From Flavobacteriales bacterium (GTDB lineage Bacteria > Bacteroidota > Bacteroidia > Flavobacteriales_F > PHOS-HE28): 6,308 bases of DNA. The position numbers were made by a program, and so were the translations under genes. Every line of letters starts with the position of its first letter. Within the stretch, counting starts at the first letter, position 1. Of this stretch, positions 1 to 4,662 are shown in pieces. Below the pieces are notes generated by a model, which saw only the letters and a list, made by a program, of their open reading frames with translations, did not search any database and was not told the DNA's origin. The stretch lies in assembly GCA_024640205.1 (NCBI GenBank), contig JAHEFL010000111.1, positions 1 to 6,308 on the forward strand, read 5' to 3'.

Positions 1-378
1 CAGATCGGCGTGGGCATCGATCCAGATCACCCCGAGGCGCTCGTTCGGGAAGGCCATCTTGGTCCCTGAGACCGATCCGATCGCGATCGAATGGTCACCT
101 CCGACAACAATAGGAAATACGTTGTTCCTCAGGAACTTATAAACCTCATAAGCCAGGTCGCTTTCAAATCGTATCAAGCCATCAATATGGTGCGCGCTGG
201 GAGATGTGTCATCCTCATAGAGCACATCGTTCTCATCCCGAAGAATGCTCTCCTCTGCATGGCCGAACAGTTCACTTCCCAGCTTCCAGGCTGCCACGCG
301 AAGGGCGGCCATACCCATGCTGGCGCCGCGTTTACCGGCCCCTATCTCCGATGCAGCCTCGATCAATCGTACTTCCAT
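1..378 (-). CDS. Arginase-family (ureohydrolase) protein, N-terminal part, cut by the left window edge
   Basis: Reading the minus strand from an ATG at 378 gives 126 codons that stay open to position 1, so the C-terminal part lies outside the window. Two hallmarks of the arginase/agmatinase/formimidoylglutamase superfamily are visible: GGDHS at residues 93-97 and DAHAD at 121-125, whose His and Asp residues bind the two Mn ions. The N-terminal EIGAGKRGASMGMAALR (residues 11-27) resembles the substrate-side loop at the start of arginases, including the form I associate with Bacteroidota. The expected reaction is hydrolysis of arginine to ornithine and urea in the cytoplasm, but related guanidino substrates cannot be excluded without the C-terminal half. 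The frame stays open for some way upstream of 378 but has no ATG before 490, so this start is preferred. No clear Shine-Dalgarno precedes it. It is divergent from the lipoprotein gene. Confidence 0.85.
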   Translation of the reverse strand, partial: MEVRLIEAASEIGAGKRGASMGMAALRVAAWKLGSELFGHAEESILRDENDVLYEDDTSPSAHHIDGLIRFESDLAYEVYKFLRNNVFPIVVGGDHSIAIGSVSGTKMAFPNERLGVIWIDAHADL

Positions 379-490
379 ACCAATGCCGGAATCAGGCTTG
401 GCGAAGGTACGTAGGGACCATCCAGAGGTGATGCATGTAACGCCTTGTCCCCATATCCGTATCAAGCCCACGAACGATGACCACGACCCG
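379..490. promoter_or_regulatory. Divergent intergenic region between the arginase-like and lipoprotein genes
   Basis: These 112 bases separate two divergently oriented start codons, so promoters for both genes are expected here. That is inferred from gene arrangement only. I could not find a good match to the Bacteroidota promoter pattern (TTTG about 20 bases upstream of TAnnTTTG) on either strand, nor a clear inverted repeat that would suggest an operator. Confidence 0.35.
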
Positions 491-1195
491 ATGAACCCCA
501 CACTCCGCATCCTGCCCTTGATCCTTGCGACCGTGCTCCTATTGCCTGGTTGCGGTACCGGCCTCCTGTCATCCAAGGTGGATGAAGGGGTTATTGAATA
601 TTCCCTGACCTTCCCTGATTACGACCCCGATGGGATCATGGCCGGGATGCTTCCCGAAAAGACCTTTCTGACTTTCGCGAACGACAAGCAGGTGGCTGAA
701 CTCAGTGCAGGCATGGGGATCTTCAAAACCTGCATGGTAACCGATAACGAGGCACGCTCCATGGATTATCACATGAGCATGATGAGCAAAAAGATCGTGG
801 CCCATTTGCTCCCCCGCGACCTGGCCGGATTTGCTGACGAGTTGGGTAAGCCGACCATCATCCTCACGAACGATGAGGATACCATTGCCGGCTATCCCTG
901 CAAGCGGGCACTTGCCATCTTTGACCGGATCGAGCATCCGGAGATCGAGCTGTGGTACACGGATCAGATCGAAATGAACGACCCGAACTGGTTCGGCCCG
1001 TTCGCTGAGGTGCCCGGCGTGCTTTTGCGCTATGAAATGGTCCAGTACGGGCTTAGGATGCGCCTTGATGCCGTGAGCATCAAACCCGGCAAAGTGGATG
1101 GATCCAAATTCTTTCGCCAGGCGGACCACGAGTCCGTGGAACCCGCCGTGCTGCACCACGAAATGACGGAGGTGCTGGGCACCTTCAGCATGTAA
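491..1195 (+). CDS. Putative lipoprotein, DUF4412/GLPGLI-like, function unknown
   Basis: This 234-residue protein starts at ATG 491. The frame is open back to 245, but that extension would overlap the divergent arginase gene and bury the signal sequence. The first 21 residues form a lipoprotein signal: a short polar start with Arg6, a hydrophobic run ILPLILATVLLL, and the lipobox-like LPGC with the lipidated Cys at residue 21. Pro at the -2 position is uncommon. The mature part is soluble-looking, rich in Met and acidic residues, and has no transmembrane segment. Near its C-terminal half, GYPCKRA, ELWYTDQI and a Pro-Gly-Val-Leu-Leu-Arg-Tyr-Glu segment follow the order seen in DUF4412 and GLPGLI proteins of Bacteroidota (G-Y-x-C-K, then W-Y/F-T, then a PG-L element). 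This is resemblance by eye, not a database match. It probably sits in the periplasm, anchored to the inner or outer membrane. It lies 64 bases before the earliest ftsK start on the same strand and may be co-transcribed with it. Its role is unknown. Confidence 0.8.
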   Translation: MNPTLRILPLILATVLLLPGCGTGLLSSKVDEGVIEYSLTFPDYDPDGIMAGMLPEKTFLTFANDKQVAELSAGMGIFKTCMVTDNEARSMDYHMSMMSKKIVAHLLPRDLAGFADELGKPTIILTNDEDTIAGYPCKRALAIFDRIEHPEIELWYTDQIEMNDPNWFGPFAEVPGVLLRYEMVQYGLRMRLDAVSIKPGKVDGSKFFRQADHESVEPAVLHHEMTEVLGTFSM

Positions 1196-1259
1196 GCGGG
1201 GAGATCCTAACGCTTTCCACGGCCGACCTGTTGATAATAGCGGGTCCATTAGGGGCGTT

Positions 1260-3854
1260 GTGCCAGAGCACCCCGGTACTTTTGGAGTGCATCGCGTGCC
1301 TCCGCGCGCACTACGCATTCCCGCTTTGGCCAACACGAGACGGAACAAACTACGCGACGACGAGGGAACACCCTCCAAGGAAACCAGCCGCAAGCGACGA
1401 CGCAGTAGCGGCTCCAGTGGGTCAGGGGATGGCCGATGGGCGCGATTCAAGGCATTCTGGAGCGATGAGCGTACGCACAAGGTGCTTGGGCTCTTCCTGG
1501 TGCTGGCCTCGGCCTATTTGCTCGTAGCCTTCGTCTCCTTCCTCTTCACCTGGCGGATGGACCAGGATCTGGTGGGCCGTTCCTGGGGGGAGATCTTCAG
1601 CCCGGAGGTGCGGGTGGAGAACTGGCTGGGCAAGTTGGGCGCCCTCACCGGACATCAGTTCATCCATACCTGGTTCGGTATCGCCGCTTTTGCACTGCCG
1701 CTCTGGAGCTTTTTGGGCGGGGTGCGGATCCTGTTGGGATCTTGGCTTCTTCCTCCCCGTCGCACGCTCGGATGGACGGCCATGGCCATGCTCTGGTTCC
1801 CCACCGTGCTCGGTTTCGCCTTCACCGGCGAGTATGCCTTCATGGGCGGTGGCCTGGGATATTCCATCAATCACCACCTGCGCTCCTTCCTTGGCAACTT
1901 CGGAACAGGAGCACTCATCCTGTTCGCGTTGGGCGCCTTCGCCGTGTACACCTTCAACCCATCCTTCGCGTGGGTGGGGGCGCTTTTCGAGAAGCTGCGT
2001 GCCGTGAAGGTGGATGCGCATGAAGAAGAAGAGAGCGAGGAAAAAGAAAGTGAGGACGATACAGCGGGTGTTCGCCTGCGTGAGCCGTTGCTAGCTGAAG
2101 AGGTGGCCGAAGAGGACGAATTCGAGACCGTGGAGGAACCGGAACCTGCGGAAGATGTCGAAGAGAGCGCATTGGAGTTGGAGACCGTGAGCGTGGAGGA
2201 GGAAGTTTACGTGCCGCCAGTTGCGGCTACCCCATTGGCGGAGGATAGCGAGGAGAACGGGTTCAGCGTGCAGGTGGCCAAGAGTGATGAGCAGATCCTG
2301 AGCGAGGACCAGATCGAGGAAAAGCTGAAGGAATTCGGGGAGTATGACCCCAAGCTGGACCTGAGCAGCTACGAGCTACCACCTGTGGACCTGCTGGTGG
2401 ACCACGGAACCGGCGAGCTGACCGTGACAAAGGAAGAGTTGGAAGCCAACAAGGACCGGATCGTGGAGACCTTGGGGCACTACAACATCGGCATCGACAA
2501 GATCAAGGCAACGATCGGTCCCACGGTCACGCTGTATGAGATTATCCCGAAAGCCGGGGTGCGGATCAGCAAGATCAAGAACCTGGAGGACGATATCGCG
2601 CTGAGCTTAGCTGCGCTGGGTATCCGCATCATCGCGCCCATACCGGGCAAGGGCACCATCGGTATCGAGGTGCCGAACAGCAAACCGCAGATCGTGGGCA
2701 TGCGTGCCGTGATCGCCAGCGAGAAATTCCAGAACAGCAGCGCCGACCTGCCCATCGTGCTGGGCAAGACCATCAGCAATGAGACCTTCGTTACGGACCT
2801 GAGCAAGATGCCCCACCTGCTTATGGCCGGTGCCACGGGACAGGGAAAGTCGGTCGGCCTGAACGCCATCCTGGTAAGCCTTCTGTACAAGAAGCACCCC
2901 AGCCAGATCAAGTTCGTCCTCGTCGATCCGAAGAAGGTGGAACTCACCCTCTTCAACAAGATCGAACGGCACTTCCTGGCCAAACTGCCCGGTGATAGCG
3001 ACGCCATCATCACGGACACCAAGAAGGTGGTGGCCACCTTGAACAGCCTGTGCATCGAGATGGACGAGCGCTACGAGCTGCTCAAGGACGCGCAGGTAAG
3101 GAACATCAAGGAGTACAATGCCAAGTTCATCAAGCGGCGGCTGAACCCGGAGAACGGGCATCGCTTCCTCCCCTACATCGTGCTGGTGGTGGATGAGTTC
3201 GCGGACCTGATCATGACCGCCGGTCGCGAGGTCGAAACCCCCATAGCCCGATTGGCGCAGCTGGCCAGAGCCATCGGCATCCACCTGATCATCGCCACGC
3301 AGCGCCCGAGCGTCAATATCATCACCGGTACCATCAAGGCCAACTTCCCGGCGCGTATCGCATTCCGTGTGACGAGCAAGATCGACAGCCGCACCATCCT
3401 CGACACGGGCGGTGCTGACCAGCTGATCGGCCGCGGCGACATGCTGCTGAGCACCGGCAACGAAGTGATCCGCATCCAATGCGCCTTCGTGGACACCCCG
3501 GAGGTGGACAAGATCACGGAGTTCATCGGCAACCAGCGTGGCTATCCCGAGGCCTTGCTCCTACCCGAGGTTCCCACCGAGGAGGGCGAGAACAACGACC
3601 TGGACGACGGCGATCGCGACAGCATGTTCGAGGACGCCGCCCGCTTGGTGGTGATGACGCAGCAAGGCAGCACCAGCCTCATACAACGCAAACTGAAGCT
3701 GGGCTATAACCGCGCCGGCCGTATCGTGGACCAGTTGGAAGCGGCCGGCATACTCGGTGGATTTGAGGGTAGTAAAGCGCGGCGGGTGCTTGTACCGAAC
3801 GAAGCAGCACTGGAGGCGATGCTGAACCCGGTGGATGCTGGGGGCGGGATGTAG
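1260..3854 (+). CDS. ftsK: DNA translocase FtsK/SpoIIIE family
   Basis: This is a membrane-anchored, ATP-driven, double-stranded DNA pump that acts at the division septum to clear and resolve chromosome ends. Numbering is from the GTG at 1260 (864 residues). Four hydrophobic segments occur at about 75-98, 134-160, 170-190 and 214-232. An acidic, Glu-rich linker spans about 252-317. The RecA-like motor carries Walker A GATGQGKS at 524-531 (Lys530) and Walker B IVLVVDEF with Asp645 and Glu646, followed by the family segments ATQRPSVNIITG and FRVTSKIDSRTILD. The C-terminal winged-helix gamma domain, about 790-855 (ARLVVMTQQGSTSLIQRKL), is the part that reads oriented chromosomal motifs and contacts XerD in characterised FtsK proteins. 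The start is uncertain. There is no in-frame ATG before the first membrane segment, the only options being GTG 1260 (AGGGG five bases upstream) and TTG 1326 (giving MANTRRNKLRDD, 842 residues). The first 22 residues from GTG look non-coding in character, so I favour TTG 1326. The length is normal for Bacteroidota FtsK and all core motifs are intact. Confidence 0.97.
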   Translation: MPEHPGTFGVHRVPPRALRIPALANTRRNKLRDDEGTPSKETSRKRRRSSGSSGSGDGRWARFKAFWSDERTHKVLGLFLVLASAYLLVAFVSFLFTWRMDQDLVGRSWGEIFSPEVRVENWLGKLGALTGHQFIHTWFGIAAFALPLWSFLGGVRILLGSWLLPPRRTLGWTAMAMLWFPTVLGFAFTGEYAFMGGGLGYSINHHLRSFLGNFGTGALILFALGAFAVYTFNPSFAWVGALFEKLRAVKVDAHEEEESEEKESEDDTAGVRLREPLLAEEVAEEDEFETVEEPEPAEDVEESALELETVSVEEEVYVPPVAATPLAEDSEENGFSVQVAKSDEQILSEDQIEEKLKEFGEYDPKLDLSSYELPPVDLLVDHGTGELTVTKEELEANKDRIVETLGHYNIGIDKIKATIGPTVTLYEIIPKAGVRISKIKNLEDDIALSLAALGIRIIAPIPGKGTIGIEVPNSKPQIVGMRAVIASEKFQNSSADLPIVLGKTISNETFVTDLSKMPHLLMAGATGQGKSVGLNAILVSLLYKKHPSQIKFVLVDPKKVELTLFNKIERHFLAKLPGDSDAIITDTKKVVATLNSLCIEMDERYELLKDAQVRNIKEYNAKFIKRRLNPENGHRFLPYIVLVVDEFADLIMTAGREVETPIARLAQLARAIGIHLIIATQRPSVNIITGTIKANFPARIAFRVTSKIDSRTILDTGGADQLIGRGDMLLSTGNEVIRIQCAFVDTPEVDKITEFIGNQRGYPEALLLPEVPTEEGENNDLDDGDRDSMFEDAARLVVMTQQGSTSLIQRKLKLGYNRAGRIVDQLEAAGILGGFEGSKARRVLVPNEAALEAMLNPVDAGGGM
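2013..2210 (+). other. Acidic low-complexity linker of FtsK
   Basis: Residues 252-317 of FtsK are dominated by Glu and Asp with interspersed Val, Ala and Pro. They connect the fourth membrane segment to the motor region. The DNA is purine-rich on the plus strand at about 2021-2060. FtsK linkers vary in length and composition between species and are usually disordered. The clean change back to conserved motor sequence indicates an ordinary linker rather than an insertion. Confidence 0.8.
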
Positions 3855-3918
3855 GGTCGTAGTATCCGTTCCTCTCAGTTCTTGGTGAACCGGTAAACAT
3901 GCTAATCAATGTACACCC

Positions 3919-4095
3919 ATGGCCACACAAAATGAGAAACCAAAGAACTACTTGGGGGTTGGAATCGCCCTTGGTGCGGGTATTGGAGCAGCCCTGGGGG
4001 TAGCCATTGGTAATATCGCGCTTGGCGTAGGCGCCGGTGTCGCCATTGGTATTGCTGTGGGCTTTGCGTGGAAAAATGATCCGAACAGATCCTGA
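3919..4095 (+). CDS. Small glycine-zipper membrane protein (58 aa)
   Basis: A 58-codon frame runs from ATG 3919 to TGA 4093-4095. It starts 64 bases after the ftsK stop on the same strand. The protein has a short polar N-terminus (ATQNEKPKN, residues 2-10), a continuous Gly/Ala/Ile/Val/Leu region from about 12 to 50, and a polar end (WKNDPNRS). Glycines fall every fourth residue in two runs, G15-G19-G23-G27-G31 and G36-G40-G44-G48. The register slips by one at Asn32, where a helix turn between two packed transmembrane helices would fit. Such a regular pattern is very unlikely in a chance frame. Glycine-zipper proteins of this kind are common, short and mostly uncharacterised; they probably insert in the membrane and self-associate. 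No other ATG upstream is in frame, and no clear Shine-Dalgarno is visible. Its function is unknown. It may be expressed by read-through from ftsK or from its own promoter. Confidence 0.8.
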   Translation: MATQNEKPKNYLGVGIALGAGIGAALGVAIGNIALGVGAGVAIGIAVGFAWKNDPNRS

Positions 4096-4267
4096 TCCAT
4101 CCTTGTCAACAGGCCTGGTCGGTAAGATCGCCGATCTCATATCATCCGGAACCACTAGTTGTTCAGAACCGCGTACAGCCATGTATGCATCAGCCGCGCC
4201 CCCCAGGGTGGAGTTTCCTCTTATGTATTGCATTGAGCGTTAGCATGTGCGCTTTGAACGCGTGTAG
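4096..4267. other. Convergent intergenic region
   Basis: These 172 bases lie between the stop codons of two converging genes. I see no recognisable coding sequence on either strand. It contains a 7-bp hairpin (listed separately) and a shorter inverted repeat, AGATC-GCC-GATCT, at 4125-4137. Transcription from both sides should end here, but there is no classical GC stem followed by a T run. Confidence 0.5.
4171..4188 (+). terminator. Possible hairpin downstream of the glycine-zipper gene
   Basis: GCGTACA (4171-4177) and TGTATGC (4182-4188) can pair over seven positions, with one G-U pair in the plus-strand RNA, around a 4-base GCCA loop. In the minus-strand RNA the same site would have an A-C mismatch, so any function is more likely for plus-strand transcripts. 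No T run follows, so it is not a canonical intrinsic terminator. It could be a 3'-end stabilising stem or chance. Confidence 0.22.
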
Positions 4268-4612
4268 TTAATTGAACCACACCGCATAGCCCTTCCGGCG
4301 TAGCTCCAGCGCCAGCCCCTCCTCCACCTCCTGTGCTTCCTCGCGGCCCATGGGTGGTATATCCTGATACAGGCTGGGGCGCAGGTAGCGCCCGTACTTC
4401 TGGACGATGGCGGCGCTGAGCTTGTGGCCTTTCGCATTGCGGTATCCGGTCCTGTGCTGCTCGAAGCGTTCCTGTGGTGTCTTGCTCGTCATACCCACAT
4501 AAAGGCATTCCAAGGCACCATTGAACTGGGGGTTCGCCTCACGGAATTTGCGGTTCTCCGTGAAGACTTTGCGGGAAAGTTCGATGACGTATACGCGGTA
4601 ACTGGTCGGCAT
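4268..4612 (-). CDS. GIY-YIG-like nuclease family protein, stand-alone
   Basis: This 114-residue protein starts at ATG 4612 and ends at TAA 4268-4270. The paired beta-strand motif of the GIY-YIG fold is present in variant form, as VYVI at residues 7-10 and LYVG at 37-40, followed by MTSKTPQERFEQH. Arg49 is in the place of the catalytic helix Arg, His53 is nearby, and Glu97 or Glu98 in the C-terminal helix is the likely metal-binding Glu. About 26 residues separate the two half motifs, longer than the roughly 10 of UvrC or URI-type domains and typical of a subgroup of small stand-alone proteins ending in GYAVW. No DNA-binding or partner domain is attached. GIY-YIG domains cut DNA, but activity here is unproven and the GIY strand is degenerate. 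It lies 50 bases downstream of the large secreted-protein gene on the same strand, so it could share its transcript, with no obvious functional link. Confidence 0.78.
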   Translation of the reverse strand: MPTSYRVYVIELSRKVFTENRKFREANPQFNGALECLYVGMTSKTPQERFEQHRTGYRNAKGHKLSAAIVQKYGRYLRPSLYQDIPPMGREEAQEVEEGLALELRRKGYAVWFN

Positions 4613-4662
4613 CGGCGAAGGCTGGCATGCGCTACCCGTGATATGGCCGGGCAGCGGCTCCG

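Noticed and set aside
245..490. Upstream extension of the lipoprotein reading frame
   Set aside because: It would overlap the divergent arginase gene and place the signal sequence and lipobox in the interior of the protein.
569..1480. Long open minus-strand frame (303 codons) across the lipoprotein gene and the start of ftsK
   Set aside because: It is antisense to a protein with a clear lipoprotein signal, has His/Arg/Pro-rich shadow composition, and shows no recognisable motif. GC-rich codon bias explains the openness.
2607..3479. Long open minus-strand frame (290 codons) inside ftsK
   Set aside because: It is fully antisense to the conserved motor domain of FtsK; composition (Asp/His/Gln/Val-rich) is that of a complement-strand shadow.
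3879..3911. Possible Bacteroidota promoter upstream of the glycine-zipper gene (TTGG about 20 bases before TAATCAATG)
   Set aside because: The downstream element matches TAnnTTTG poorly and such partial matches arise by chance; not strong enough to list as a feature.
3679..4233. Minus-strand frame (184 codons) from the convergent gap into the ftsK 3' end
   Set aside because: It overlaps two better supported plus-strand genes. The only part not overlapping them (4096-4233) uses codons unlike the neighbours (ATA, AGA, CTA) and shows no motif I recognise.
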